Shown one piece after another: positions 1 to 12,289 of a DNA stretch of 64,000 nt. The notes under the pieces were generated by a model that did not search any database, was not told the origin of the DNA, and saw nothing but the letters and a program-made list of their open reading frames with translations. Location of the stretch: positions 6,572,001-6,636,000 of the forward strand of contig OZ176051.1 in NCBI GenBank assembly GCA_964247055.1, read 5' to 3'. Position 1 is the first letter of the stretch. Every line of letters begins with the position of its first letter. Source of the DNA: Paragordius varius (lineage: Eukaryota; Nematomorpha). The position numbers and the translations under genes were made by a program.

Positions 1-707
1 TTTTACGAGACTTGCATTATCATTACATAAAATATTCGTTCTCGTTGACAATATTAAATATATAATGTTATTATATAAAAACTCAATTAGTGTTTTCTTA
101 CACCTAAAGACAAATCAGAAAATTTAGTATTAATACCAGTTTACACCATGGTTCAGTCTTAAGCTCACTACTTTTCATAACTAAAATAGATTTTACAAAA
201 CATATATTAGAGAAACAATACCATACTTAAACTATCTCGTCTAGGCCACAAATCCCTTATAAGGTTAAATCAACTACAATAATATGGTGCAAAAATCAAT
301 AATACAAACCAAACCAGAATCTTAACAGGCAATAATTATATACCTTCCAAGTTTTAAAGTTCAGTGTGCGCAACAGAGGTGAAACTAAACCCAATCACAT
401 GTACGAAATATGCAAGAATTCTTCAAAAAATACTTTAATATAAAAGAAAAACTATTGACGAAGGGGTTTCATATATCGTTTATAATTTCAGTTAATATAT
501 ATTACTTTCAATTTTTTCTATTGAATTTTCGTTTATCATTATCTTACGCATTTAACAACTGTTATTACATAACATAATCAATTCGTGATTTACATTACAA
601 AATTAATTTCAATTACAAACTATGTATTCATTAATACTATCGTTCAAAAATGGATATTAAATATATGATAAAAATAACCCAAAAAATGTATGTATAAATT
701 CCTTTAC

Positions 708-2411
708 TTGATATGATTGTCAAATCCTTGTTGTCCCAGCGGGAGTGAAGATGTGTTTGCGAAAAAAGTTTGTAGAATAGTTTTACTGTGTGGATGTAAT
801 TCCTCTTGCAACTTTCGTAAAGCAAGCATACAATCTCCATTAACTCCGCCATATTCATGGATGATTTGAGCTAATCTGTGGTATTTGTTTAGTGCCGATG
901 GTCCCATCTCATCTAATTCGTCTGAGGAAGTAAAAAATTATTTTGAGACAATAATATTGATTATAGATAAAAGAAAGGAGGGGTCTTTTATTTGGTTGAT
1001 ATCCAAAAAAACATAAATCATTTATACACTCCAAATTCTAAAGTTTAAAGTGTACCTTTGTTTTACGAAAATCATAATTGATTTGTTATAAATTTGACAA
1101 CAAATTCTTCAAAACTCTATTGAAATTTACATTATGATGATAGCTTCGGTTTTTTGAAAAAACGGCAAATATTTTGGACTAAATTCCCAAATAAATTTTA
1201 TAAACATTTATATCAAATTCTCATAATTAAATTAAGTGGGTTATCGTTTCAAATTGCAATCTCATCAAGCAAATTGAAAATTTTAGAATAAATAAAATGA
1301 AATTCGTCGGCCTTACGAATCCCTTTATATAAAATTAAATAAAATAGCAGTAATGCAATATACTTTCTCAGAATTGTATTATTATTATAAAAACTATTAT
1401 TATATTAGTGAAAATATGGAAAAGCGATTAACTCTAATATAGGGAAAAAACCAACATGTGGTTGCAATTAAACATGTTACTTACTATATCTTTTAAAATC
1501 AAATTTATTGAGTTAATTATGGGCTAGCATTTTGAACCATACGCTACTGTAATCATATATTTATATTAAAATCGTAAAAACTTGATGTAAAAAGAGAAGA
1601 AACTGCATATTTAAATACTAATAATAGTATTGAAATTTATTTTGAGTAAAAATCGGAAACAATAAAAAAACTAAAAACAATATATGTTTCGATTTGTATG
1701 GACATTCATTTTTATATCAAGATAAATAAGAATTTTATAAAATTATACCAATAAATGAATGATCGCCCCTATCATTTAAGCAACGGAGTGCAGAAGGTTG
1801 AGGTCTTCTATGTTGAATTGTATTAGTCGAACCATAAATAGAACAAATATCATTTTGTATCAGAGCTAATTCCCGAGCAATGTGATAACAAGCAAGCAGA
1901 CATTTTTTATCTTGAATCGAAACGATTAGGAAAACCAGCGAACAATAGGTATAAATTAGATCCAGGTACAAACGAGTTAAATCAAATGTTAGAGCCTATA
2001 TAATAAATAAACCAATGTTTACCAAAGATAAAGTTTGGTGAGTAGCATCAATATTCGTTAAAAGTTCTGTGAAATGGTCTTTGAAATCTAAAAAATCGAC
2101 AAATGTGTAATATATTTGGCTAAAGTTCCGCATTATATCGTGTTTATTTGTACTAATAGGTGTAAAGGTATTCTAAAATTAAAGTTTATATATACCATGT
2201 TCGCTTTTATATCAATTTGGGGAAATTTTTTATTTATTAATTTTAAACATGCATCAAATGTTTTGTCATAAAAAATAGATGGCCGAGATTTAGGATCTAA
2301 ACAAGTCTATCAAATTAAATTAATATGTACTTTTTTAATATTGTAAAATCTAATTAATAACCCTTGCCCGTGCTCGTTTAAAAAAATTAACCGCTCTCCT
2401 ATTTTATCCAT
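708..2411 (-). CDS. NCKAP1: NCKAP1/HEM (WAVE complex subunit), 5' part of gene
   Basis: NCKAP1 is the large scaffold subunit of the WAVE regulatory complex, which links Rac to Arp2/3-driven actin assembly at the membrane. Five exons read on the minus strand: 2411-2331, 2306-2196, 2172-2023, 1995-1749 and 921-708, with introns of 24, 23, 27 and 827 bp. All joins keep frame. The N terminus (GERLIFLNEHGQGLLIRFYN, then IKK, DPKSRPS) follows human [30 protein letters not shown]. Later matches are TFVDFLDFKDHFTELLTNID against [20 protein letters not shown], and FDLTRLYLDLIYTY against FDLTKNYLDLIITY. Exon 5 ends near LQEELHPHSKTILQTFF, matching the EFVPHSKSL region. About 200 of roughly 1,100 residues are visible. 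The last donor (GTAAAG, 707) opens an intron that leaves the window. The human first ten residues are missing, so translation starts at the ERL helix. The 827-bp intron 4 holds nothing I recognise. Confidence 0.95.
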
Positions 2412-2452
2412 TGTAAAAATTATGTGACTTTATGAATGCGTTAAAATAAAGC
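2412..2452. promoter_or_regulatory. 41-bp shared upstream region of two divergent genes
   Basis: Only 41 bases separate the start codon of NCKAP1 (minus) from that of the TMEM126-like gene (plus). The segment is AT-rich with no clear TATA box or initiator. The core promoters must overlap each other or the first exons, unless 5' untranslated exons lie elsewhere. This is inferred from gene layout, not from a recognised element. Confidence 0.4.
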
Positions 2453-3326
2453 ATGGGCTCATTTTTTTCCAAACTTTTGGGTGAGGAAGTTGTGGATTTG
2501 GATGAAAAAGAATTGTTTAAAAATTATTATGGAATTTATTCATCACAATTAGGAAAATATGAAATTTCAAAAACGCCTCAATCTATTTTATCAAACTCCT
2601 CTAAATTCCGTGATAAGTAAATATTACGAAATATATATACATAGCTGGCCATTTATTTACCCAAAATATTATTTTTTAGCCGCTGCATTATTGAGTGGTG
2701 TACGGGTGGCTAGTGTCTACAAAAAATTTTATGTGATTCGAAATCCTGGAATTACCTTTGGCCTTTATATAGGAACGAATATTCCAACTCTTCTTTTTTA
2801 TTTTTTTGGACAAGAAGCTCTTGTATATATGAACCCAATTTTAAGTACATCATTGGGTGAATATTTACAAAATTTTCGCCAAGTAATTGATAACAATTTT
2901 GACGAAAAAGGATTCACCGTCCAAATGAATATATGTCCTTTGTGTTATCAATTACGGGCATTTGTGTTACAATTTGGTTGTTCAACCGTAATACCATTAT
3001 TATCATGTGTCCTTTTATGTGCTTCTATGAGTCGAACCAACAAAATTTATAAAACACAATCATTTTTGGGGAATCTTAAGCAGATGTACAAATCTTACAT
3101 AAATGAACCGTTGGCCAGTAATCCCATCAATACCAAATTGGAACCCATAAAAAGCCCATTTGAATTTCTCAATAAATATAAATATTTTTGGGGAAGTTGT
3201 GTGATCAATTCGATTGCCGCAATGTACACTACCAAAATTCAAATGGATAAATCATTGCGATTAACCTTTGATACAAATTCCCCATACAATGTTCTAAGAA
3301 CCAATAAAATTTATATTCATTCATAA
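2453..3326 (+). CDS. TMEM126-like multi-pass membrane protein, 281 aa
   Basis: Exon 1 (2453-2616) joins exon 2 (2645-3326) across a 28-bp intron with ends GTAAAT and CATAG. The join keeps frame and gives 281 residues starting MGSFFSKLLG. Without the intron the first frame stops almost at once. Several hydrophobic stretches follow (LAAALLSGVRVAS, LYIGTNIPTLLFYFF, VIPLLSCVLLC). The order resembles TMEM126A/B, inner-membrane proteins of mitochondria that help assemble complex I: a glycine/alanine-rich first segment, a C-x2-C pair (CPLC; human CETC), a hydrophobic stretch containing a proline, then a polar motif (SMSRTNKIYKTQSF; human NGGLAARYQSAL). The protein is longer than human TMEM126 (about 195-230 aa), with an insert near residues 120-150. 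Identity is low, so the family call is tentative. The gene itself is well supported by frame, splice sites and its place 41 bp from NCKAP1. Confidence 0.55.
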
Positions 3327-4295
3327 TTTTAAATGTTATAATATGTTAAAAATAGGTATTAGTCAACATAATTGCTTTCTTAAGCAAATAAAACAAATAA
3401 GCTAAACACTCATTGCACGCAAAAAATATCCTGAAAATTAATACATCTGCTGATAAATAAATGCATCAGTATCTTGGTGTTAAAGGGTTTGTGCTTTACA
3501 AGTGACCAATAAATTATAAGATTTTTTGAGGGAGCTTCATATTAAAAAACGTAAAATTTTCGCAATTATGGTAAATAATGTGTTTGGTGAGAACTAAATG
3601 CTTCATTTAAAAAATTTTATTAAAATACATAAACTAAATTTGATAAATGAAACAATAATTTTGAAATGTGGGCCAAAGCATCTGCCCTCTGAAATGGGCT
3701 ATAAACAAAATTTCCAATTAACGCTAGATTATAACATCATAAAAAATACTTTTAATATAACTTTTGTTTAATTTATTTTTCAAACTTTTATCCTATTTCG
3801 AAACGGTATAAATATCGACGATGGTGTTTAATTATTTACATGACCTCATAATTTTGATTTCAAGATGTTCATATACCAATTTATATATGTTTTGGAAAAA
3901 AGCATTTGTAATCTATAAATATCAAGATAAACAAATATGTTAATTAAAGTTATATAGTGATAGTAATGTTCATCATCAGCGAATTATGTAGCAAAAATGC
4001 ATTCATAGTATATTAAGCAGTAATCAGTAAAAAAATTGTCTCATAGACCATCATATGTTGATAAATTTAGCAATACGGCGCATTCGCAGGTATTTATACT
4101 GATAATAAGTATAAAAAATTATTAATAATTCAGTGGCATAAAGAAGCACTTTAAGGGCCGCGGGTTGAGTTCATTGTTTTAATTTTAATACATTTTTTAC
4201 GGTTTAAATCATGGCTTAAAACACATTTAAAAACGCTTCAGCTAAAACTAAATTCAAATAAACTATGCATTTTTTTGAAATACATTTTGTTTTCG
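3327..4295. other. Intergenic, old dispersed-repeat traces
   Basis: No exon or RNA gene is seen. Short pieces around 3790-3830 (GAAACGGTATAAA) and 3969-4010 (TTCATCATCAGCGAATTA) match landmarks of dispersed family A, found at 21, 23, 39 and 45 kb, so this is probably a decayed copy. Confidence 0.35.
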
Positions 4296-5837
4296 AATCT
4301 ATATATTTATAAAAATGGAAAATGCTGGCTTTCTGGTACCGGAAAACCGGTAGACCCATTCAAATCCAAATATCGAAAAAAAATCATTAATAAATGCCCC
4401 GACAATAGCTTCGCCCCTTTTTTGAAATAGGCCCCGGGCCCACCCCGTATGAAAAATGGGTTTTAACATAAGTCCACAAAAATCGTGTCTTTGAGACAAT
4501 TTTCCGGAGAACGTGTTGGACCATTCAATTTCAAATATGATTTTTGTTAAGTTATTTTCGATTGCGCCGAACATAGTCGTCTCGCATTTTAATTTAGGCC
4601 CTCTTTTTACCCGCTCCCCCGGTAAAATGCCATTTTTTTAAAAAAACAAAGTCAACAAAAATAATTTTTTGAATCTATTTTTCGCCAAAGGTATGAGATT
4701 GTAATTCAATAAGGATTATTCTAAGTATTCCCTGTTAAAAGGCAAAAATTTTAGTCAAACGTTTCTTCAATGATAGCTGCTGGGTAAGGAGATACCCACT
4801 AAAAACTGATCCGTCATGTGGCTTTGTGATCTGGTACCGGAAAACCGGTAGACCCATTCAAATCCAAATATCGAAAAAATAAAATCATTAATAAATGCCC
4901 CGACAATAGCTTCGCCCTTTTTTTAATTGGGCCCCCAATTCGGGCCCACCCGGTGAAAATTTTTTGACAACACAAGTCCACAAAAATCGTGTCTTTGAGA
5001 CAATTTTCCGGAGAACTTTTTGGACCATTCAATTTCAAATATGATTTTTGTTTATTTATTTTCGATTGTGCCGAACATAGTAGTCTCGCTTTTTTAATTT
5101 AGGCCCTCTTTTTACTTGCTCCCCCCGTAAAATGCCATTTTTTTCAATTTTTTGAATCTATTTTTCGCCAAAGGTATGAGACCGTAAAAATTCAATATGG
5201 AGTCTACGTATTTCCTGTCAAAAGGCAAAAATTTAGCCAAGCATTTCTTTGATGATAGCTGCTGAGTAAGGAGCTACCCGCGAAAAACTGACCCGTCATA
5301 TCGAAATCGCGTGCTCTTGGGGCTAAATTTTAGAAAACCTATCAGGCCATATGAGTTCAATAGCTGCTTAAAGTGTTACCCGTAAAAAGTCAAAAATATT
5401 GGTCAAGCGGATTTTTTAAATTAGCCGTTAAATATGCCCTTTACGCCCTAAATAATGCGCTATCATTGAACTATTATTTAGTTTTGATACCATTCTTCCA
5501 TAAACTATTAGGACTGAACGATTATTCCAGGTATAAAGGCAATTTTTATCTAACTACATTTGTATATTGGCCTCTGGGTAGGAGGCTACCCGCCTACAAC
5601 TGCGCCATCATATCGTTTAAAACAAAGTCCACAAAAATTTTTTGAATCTATTTTTCGCCCAAGTAAACAATATATTAGCATGAATGCGCTTTGAAATTCC
5701 CATGAGATCATAGCTATCAAATAATGTTTCGAAATAATTCACATATGTGGATCATTTTATTCTCCCTTTTTCAAATACCTCCCCAGAGGTCTGAATGACT
5801 TCCTCGGCCTGCGCAGGAGCACGAGATTTACGCTAGT
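4296..5837 (-). repeat. Small dispersed copy of tandem-repeat element D (about 3 monomers)
   Basis: This segment is the reverse complement of the repeat forming the 53.9-64 kb array, with the same two outer ends. On the minus strand it begins at 5837 with ACTAGCGTAAATCTCGTGCT, continues through a hairpin-bearing head and a CTGGGG run, and ends at 4296 with TTTATAAATATATAGATT. In between are about three diverged monomers, recognised by the AAAGGCAAAAATTT block (4740, 5222) and a weaker one near 5380-5560. The palindrome CCGGTTTTCCGG is present, as are fragments reading GTCTACCGGTTTTCCGGTACC. Monomers here differ from each other far more than those in the large array. Short reading frames across it are not conserved between copies, so I treat it as non-coding. 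Confidence 0.85.
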
Positions 5838-6479
5838 CTAATATATATTTGTTATTTTTGCGCCACCATGAGTATCCAGAACTTAATATGTGTTTATCAG
5901 GTTTGATACCCCCGACTTTCTATCATTGTTTTGCCAAAAAATGGCTGCGAAATGTTTAAGGTGAAAATATTTTCACGGTAATATTTTTTTTAATAATGCT
6001 AATAAGCCATATTTTATAATTCGCTTAATTTCTTAAATACTTTTTAGCTATAGAAATTTTAAAATGTTCAAGAGTAAAATAATAATCAAAACGGTAAAAA
6101 AAAGTGTTGAAAATCGTTCCTTTATTATATTGTTTTCGAAAATGAAACAAATATTGATACATTTTTACAAAATGCGATAATGGTATATACGAAGACATCG
6201 TTCATATCATTGAAAAGGCCTTTACAAATTAAATCACCCAAAATCAGCCTCTTATTTTATCATTCAGTAATTCAAATTTTGTGGATGCACGCTTTGCTCT
6301 TTTATTTCATCAGAGGAAAAGGACTGTTAAATTATTTGCACGTAAAAACATAACATCCATCGAAACTTGTGAAACATGGGTTTATATTAAATGTTGTATT
6401 ATCAATAGTACAAAGAATGGATGTTCTGGTAGTTCAAACAACTAGGGTTAGGATATATTGCAAAAGTTATTGGATTAAG
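5838..6479. other. Intergenic, nothing recognised
   Basis: AT-rich with no exon-like frame bounded by splice sites, no RNA gene, and no match to repeats elsewhere in the window that I could see. Confidence 0.3.
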
Positions 6480-6860
6480 AGCCAAGTTAAACCAAGGGCA
6501 TGGTAGAAGCATACATGTATCAAAATAATTCGTTTAGGAACACTAAAAAACCAAAAACTCAGTCATGGGTCTAACACAATTCAAATAAACGTTGAATTGA
6601 AACTAGCAAACTGACGTGTAACGTCACCAAGAGGAAACATTTTTGCATTGATTTGCGACGGTTGATGTCAAGTGGCTTTGTTGAATCTTAAGTTGGAAAA
6701 ATCGTAATTACCTTGCCGAGCCGGTCTACGAAGACCAAGGCTGAATAACTTTGCAAGAAGATCTTGCTCTGTGTTTACTGGGATAGAAATGGCATTGTGT
6801 TTTATGAATTTTTGGAACCTGATGAAACTAAGGATGTTCGTGTCATGTATGTATTAAAAA
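6480..6860 (+). pseudogene. Dead mariner-family transposase fragment
   Basis: A translation with several stops and frame changes keeps the mariner catalytic neighbourhood. LCKKILLCVYWDRNGIVFYE, followed by FLEPDET, lies at about 6755-6835 and matches the family's KKVLLCVWWDxxGVVYYELL(E/P)P; the aspartate after the tryptophan is the second catalytic residue. Upstream, LGTLKKPKTQSWV resembles the linker before WVPHEL. There is no intact frame, and terminal inverted repeats were not found. This is an old, immobile relic. The family call rests on one strong block and one weak block. Confidence 0.6.
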
Positions 6861-7540
6861 CCGGTTAAACATATCTTAGTCTTTTTTAAAGGGTATTTTA
6901 TAATTGTATAATCCATTAACTTCTAAGAAAGCCTTTTTACCATTTTTCACATGTTTATTATATGCTTCCTACTTGTAAAAAAATTGTAAATTATATTTTA
7001 GCGCAAAGGGCAATATAAAAATTTTTAATTACAACAAATTCTTAACCTAAACACATCTTTAAGCTCATAATCGTATGATATGAAATATTGGTTTTAAAAT
7101 ATATCATTTGTTCAACATATCAAATTACATTTTTGAATCCATTACCAATTTAACTTATACCTAAGCCAAATACATATTGGGTTAATTAAGATCCCCGAGT
7201 TTAAGTGGCATTAATTAGTATAATAAAAGTAATTTTGCTAAAATATTATTATGCAACAGCATACACAATAATAAAATTATTATCTTCTATTTTTTGACAG
7301 AAGTTCTCGACAATAATATTAGATGGCATTAATCCGCCAGATAAACCCTCAAATTACAATCAATTAAAAGCAATTTATAGTTTTAATTTTATTCTTGAAT
7401 GATAACATGTATTTGTTTGCCGAATTCTTTAGTAATTCTACAAAAAATATTTTTAAAAATATGGTGGCTAAAGGTTTGAGAAAAGGATTGTTTGAATTAT
7501 ATTTGAATATCCAGTTTAAAGTCTCTTTTTTCCTTTTTAG
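6861..7540. other. Intergenic, nothing recognised
   Basis: AT-rich, without exon-like segments or repeat landmarks that I could match. Confidence 0.3.
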
Positions 7541-9070
7541 AGGTTCGAACTTTGGAACTCAGTGGAAGAGTCCGGCGCCCTACCCAGTATACTAATGTGA
7601 CCAGATATTTGAAACCCTGGCGCAGTACAAAATTCAAACATACTTTGCCTATTTTTTACACCAAATTTTCCGTGTGTTAGCACTTGGATACAATATAATA
7701 ATATTATAATGGTATGTTTGTTTAAAACAATGCTGATTGTCAAAAACAATATATCTGGTTTTTATAAGATGTTGCTAAGCAGATAAAATCTTTCACACAT
7801 CTTATGAAAGTTCTGTTTCATAGCTTTAATGATTATTTGACAGCAGGTAAAACTATGCGTTAAAGATAGGTGAATGGATAAAAAATAATTTAAATGCCGA
7901 TTTTGATACAGTGTAATATTCAAAAATAATTCAAATAGTTCTAAGTCTACCCAATCAATACCACGTGACATATAATTATTAATAAAAAATTATTTTTTTA
8001 ATAGTAATAAATCTAAAAATATAAATTATATAATTTTTCAGATTTATTTATTTATCCCAAAAATTTATGGTTTTGCGAAATTTTATTTAAATAAGACAAT
8101 TTTCTTCTGTATCATGTTTGACTATTACAATTGCTTTCAAGGTATCTATGTGAGTTGTTTTTTCTGTAGTCCATATTTTGTTTTTGAGAAAAAAATAAAT
8201 ATGGTGAAAAATATAATGTTACCTGTGTTTTAGAATCGTTGTATGATTTTATAAATTTATAGTCCCTTTGATGGTTGCCATTGAATTTGTTGTAACTCAT
8301 CTAACACAAAGGCACAGAATAGAAAATTAACATGAAAAGAATTGATAAAAAAATTATTATGTGTGTGTGTCAGAATGAAAATAGGTCTATAAATATGTTT
8401 ATGCAGAAAAAAATGAAGAGAAAACTGGCTAGAAATTAAAGTTTAGGGAAGCAAAAAATTAAGGAACATACGTCCCACCTAAAACATAAAAAAGTTATTT
8501 TGTTCTTACGAAAAAAGGTATATTGAAATTATAAGCCAAATATAATGAATTTCTAAAATAAGTTACGGAAATAATTTTAAAAATTTTCCGTTTGATAATT
8601 ATTAGAGTAAACTCAAACAAAATTTAATTTAGCTGAAACTTATATGAAACAAAAATGAATTTTTAAAAGATCAAATATTAAATATTAATTTATTTTGTGT
8701 TTATTTTTCGCTCCTGCGGAAGCCCTGAGTAAAAGGTTGGTCTAAATCTAAAGTCTGATATTTATAGCTCCGCCACTGCGCGAATGACTGCATTCATGAG
8801 CAATTTAACTGGTCCAAAACTTAACAATACCAAACTAAAAAAGGCCATAGTTTTTTACCAAATAATCATTTATTTTTATTTTAACGAAGGGTTTATCGAA
8901 TTCTACAAAATTGTATAAATAAAAGGTAATTAAGGCATCTTAAAAAAATTTATTTCAAAAAGCAGTACAAAAGTCAGCGCAGTACAGGCGCGGTTTTTTT
9001 TCGAAAACCCTGTACTGTACTGCGAAAAACAGCCTATCTGGTCACTTTACAGTATACCATCACGCCTTCC
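7541..9070 (-). repeat. tRNA-derived SINE copy split by a hAT insertion
   Basis: Two pieces of one tRNA-like head lie on either side of the hAT element. 9070-9050 gives the 5' end (GGAAGGCGTGATGGTATACTG), and 7592-7541 gives the continuation (GTAGGGCGCCGGACTC, then the B-box-like AAAGTTCGAACCT). Joined, they follow the SINE at 43342-43460, which reads TGGTATAGTAGATAGGGCGC and CCGGACTC. The tail beyond 7541 does not match the other copy, so this one is truncated. It predates the hAT insertion. Confidence 0.75.
7593..9049. mobile_element. Non-autonomous hAT element, 1,457 bp, 8-bp TSD
   Basis: The ends are inverted repeats: TAATGTGACCAGATA at the left and, read on the other strand, TAAAGTGACCAGATA at the right. 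The 8-base sequence CAGTATAC lies directly outside both ends (7585-7592 and 9050-9057), an exact target-site duplication of hAT length. Removing the element rejoins a SINE. Several GCAGTAC motifs lie near both ends, as expected of sub-terminal transposase-binding repeats. No transposase is recognised. A 69-residue minus-strand frame at 7762-7971 (starts MSRGIDWVDLELFELF) has protein-like composition but no family I can name. It could be a remnant or captured sequence. Confidence 0.88.
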
Positions 9071-10544
9071 TAAAATAAATTTTAATAATGTGCCTAAAAT
9101 GCCATCATATGCATATTTTTATATTTAGCTTATTGTAATATTTTATATTATTTCCATTTAAATCACTCTTCTGGCCTAAAAACTATCCCCAAAAAGTAAG
9201 ATAATTAATACTTTTTTCATTGGAAAAGGGGTTGTTGTTTACAACATATGTATTCTAGCAATAACAAAATTAATTTTAAATGTAGGTGTGAAGAGAATAT
9301 TAACAATGAGCTACCATCGATATTTTAGCTTTTTTCTATGTTTAAGATTAATTAAAAATGAAATGGATACTGTACCTCTCTAACTAAATAAAAAATATTG
9401 ACTTTATTTTTGAATTTAGTATACAAATCTATTTCTGACTCGTATGAAAGCCATAGTTTAAACTAAACTAAAAACATTATGTGGATGGAAATGTACCGAA
9501 TAATTTATAGCTTTAAATTTTTATATTTGGTTGTTGATAAAGAAAATACAATTTTATTTTGCGTATGTACATTTGATCTTGTTAAATTTATTGCTTTATT
9601 TTTGAGACTAGGTAGGGATTTTATTTATCGTTGCCAAAAATGCCATATAAATTAGATTGGTTGTGGATATGAAATATAAAAATAAATTATTCTATCATTG
9701 GTAAAATTTGTATAATGTATTTAATCAAAATAATTGAAATGCAAAAATTTGACTATACAATCCTTTCTTCACAGTTAAATGCACAGTTTTTTGGGATTTA
9801 TGATAATATGGATTAAATTTGATAGTAACACAGGTCAACAATTGTTTGTTTGTTAATATATTTTAAAAGAGCTTATATCAATATGTAAGTAAAAAAAAAT
9901 TTTTGTTACAAAATGCAGATATAATTAGAAAAATGCCAAAAAGTTGTGGTTTATGTTTGTTTTTTTGACTAGAAAATATTTGGTTGGTTGGTTGGTTGTA
10001 AAATACCAGAAACGTGGTTTGGTTGGTTGGTTGGTCATATTAATATGGTTCATTAAATCTTGGATCAATTGTACCATCATCAAAAAGCCTTGTAAATTTG
10101 AGAGCATTGGGATTATCTTTCTATATATACATATACATATATATTATATAATTTAGTCATTTAATAATATGAATTGATTAATATACACGTTTAAACAAGA
10201 AAGAGAACAACGAACGAGCTTAAATGTTGAGATCAACCATAAAATAAATAAGTTATCAAAGAAGAGCAAAATAACCAATAAATAACATAACATACGTACG
10301 TAATTTCAAATGTGACATATGAATTTCATTTATTAAATTGTTAGATTTTTATTTGCGTTTACATACAATAATATATATATTCGGATGCGTTAACATGAAT
10401 ACTAATCGAGATGGAGTAAAATGTGAGTATTTTATATGAAATGAGGTCCATGCTTTACACGCTTTGTATGATAGAAATTGATACAATATTAATATAAGGA
10501 AATAATAATGTGTGCTTAAAAATAAAAAGATAGATAGATATATT
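9071..10544. other. Intergenic, downstream of AP1S; TTGG microsatellite
   Basis: No gene is seen. Two short (TTGG)n tracts lie at about 9978-9997 and 10016-10034, separated by 20 bases. The rest is AT-rich sequence without repeat landmarks. The last few hundred bases probably include the 3' untranslated region of AP1S. Confidence 0.35.
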
Positions 10545-12289
10545 TTAGTATGCTTGAAAAATTCTTGGATCAAGATCGATGCCATGGATAGAATCCAATA
10601 CTCTTTCTGAATTACTGGGATTTAATTGGTTTTGATCTAAGCTACCCTATATCGTTATATTTAAGTCATTTAAAGTGTTCTATATACAAAGGATCTAACC
10701 AAAAACTATACAAGCAATAAATGTCATAAATAAATTTTATGCTCAATATTCGAATTTTAATGTGGCAAATCCAATAAAAACGATCAAATAATATATGATT
10801 CAATTTAATTTGATAGTCTAAGTTATTTGGTTAAAATATGCATATGATTGTTTCAACTAAGCTTTTTAAACCGAAATGATATAAACTTGTAATAAGCAGA
10901 ATAATTTAATCAAACACCTTTTTATTTAACTCTATAAAAAATGAGGTCATGTTATTATTTGATATGTCAGGGTAGAAATCAAAATTTTGGCTCTTACAAA
11001 ACTGATGTCGGATTTTTTAAATTTATTGAAAAATGGCGCTCAATAAAATTATAATTATTTTTTATTATATGATGAAAAAGCCCCTAAGTAAATTTTAAAA
11101 AAATTCAACCAAATTACAACAATTTTATAAAAAAAAATAATAGGACTGAAATCGGGCCCTTAATTTTAGAGACAGAATCTAATGGATTTAAACCGTTTTT
11201 TCAAAATCATGGATTAATTCCAAAACCCGACTTGGGTAAAATATTTTATACTATCATAAATATCACATTTTTAAGGAATTTTAGAAATACCTCTTGTAAT
11301 AAATCTTGAGCTGCTATTGATTTGAGAACGCTCTTTTTACTGCTCTCATGCAATTCTCCTCCCATAATGATTTCATCCAACATAAAATAAGCTTTTTCAA
11401 AGTTAAAAATTATGTCCAATTCACAAACCTAAAAACGTATGTCAATTAAAATAATTAATAATATATATATATATATATGGGAATATTATTGACTTTGCAA
11501 AATTAAATATAAAAACGTTATGATTGAAACTTTTTATGATGAAAAAAAATAAAACATACACTTCCAAAATATTTGTCCAGTAACTCAACATATCTATGTA
11601 TGACTTCCAGGCATATTAATTCATTGTCATCAGGATCAATGGCAGCACAAAAGTATAGACTTGCATATCTGTCAAAATAAGGTTTGTAGAATCGAAAAAA
11701 ATATTATTGAAGAATTTTATGACTATGATACTATAAATTAAAGTATTGTGTTGAATAGGTAGAGTAGCGTATGATGTAAAACAAATTTTGTCCAAAATTA
11801 AATTAAATTTAATGTTGTAAGATAGACAATAATTGTAATTTCAACCTGTTGTGCTTTTTACCTTTATATGCTACTGTATTGGAAATGGCCAGAGAATGTG
11901 ATTAAACCAACATGTGTATACAATAGTATCAGGCACTGTTTTAAAATTTAACCAAGAAAAAAATGAGACACTCAATATTTAATAATCGTTTTTAATAAAA
12001 TCGAACCGTTTAAGTTTTCCCTTTTACCTTAGTCCTTAATAACGAACTACTATCATTTAACTGGCAATCCTCCTATATTTTCATGAATTATTAATAAAAT
12101 GGTAAAAAACCTTTTATAAACAATTTTGTAATTTTTCCACTCCAAAAAATTACACATTTTGGGTTTTCGTGACAAAATCATTGCAATCAATTCTTTCGCG
12201 ATTTTCTTTTTATCTTTGTCTTGATGTGGCTCATACCATTTATCCAAACGGAGTTTTCCTTGGCGACTGAACAGCAGTAGAAAATTTAT
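10545..12289 (-). CDS. AP1S: AP-1 complex sigma adaptin (clathrin adaptor small chain)
   Basis: Sigma-1 is the small chain of the AP-1 adaptor, which sorts cargo into clathrin coats at the trans-Golgi and endosomes and, with gamma, binds dileucine signals. Exons on the minus strand are 12289-12111, 11668-11560, 11428-11291 and 10646-10545, with introns of 442, 131 and 644 bp; all phases agree. The protein reads [19 protein letters not shown], then [40 protein letters not shown] with [18 protein letters not shown], and [20 protein letters not shown] with [30 protein letters not shown] and [20 protein letters not shown] are typical of AP-1 rather than AP-2 or AP-3 sigma. The last exon ([13 protein letters not shown]) matches the SVLEEIGL tail and is about 15 residues longer than in vertebrates. 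175 residues are seen. The exon carrying the initiator Met was not found; the acceptor at 12290 is phase 0. Confidence 0.95.

Noticed and set aside
637-858. A 73-codon minus-strand frame beside NCKAP1 exon 5
   Set aside because: It overlaps the exon in another frame and runs into the intron; the exon has strong NCKAP1 similarity.
2559-3326. TMEM126-like gene starting at the ATG at 2559 without an intron
   Set aside because: The upstream ATG at 2453 plus a 28-bp GTAAAT...CATAG intron gives a longer continuous frame and uses the same intron type as neighbouring genes.
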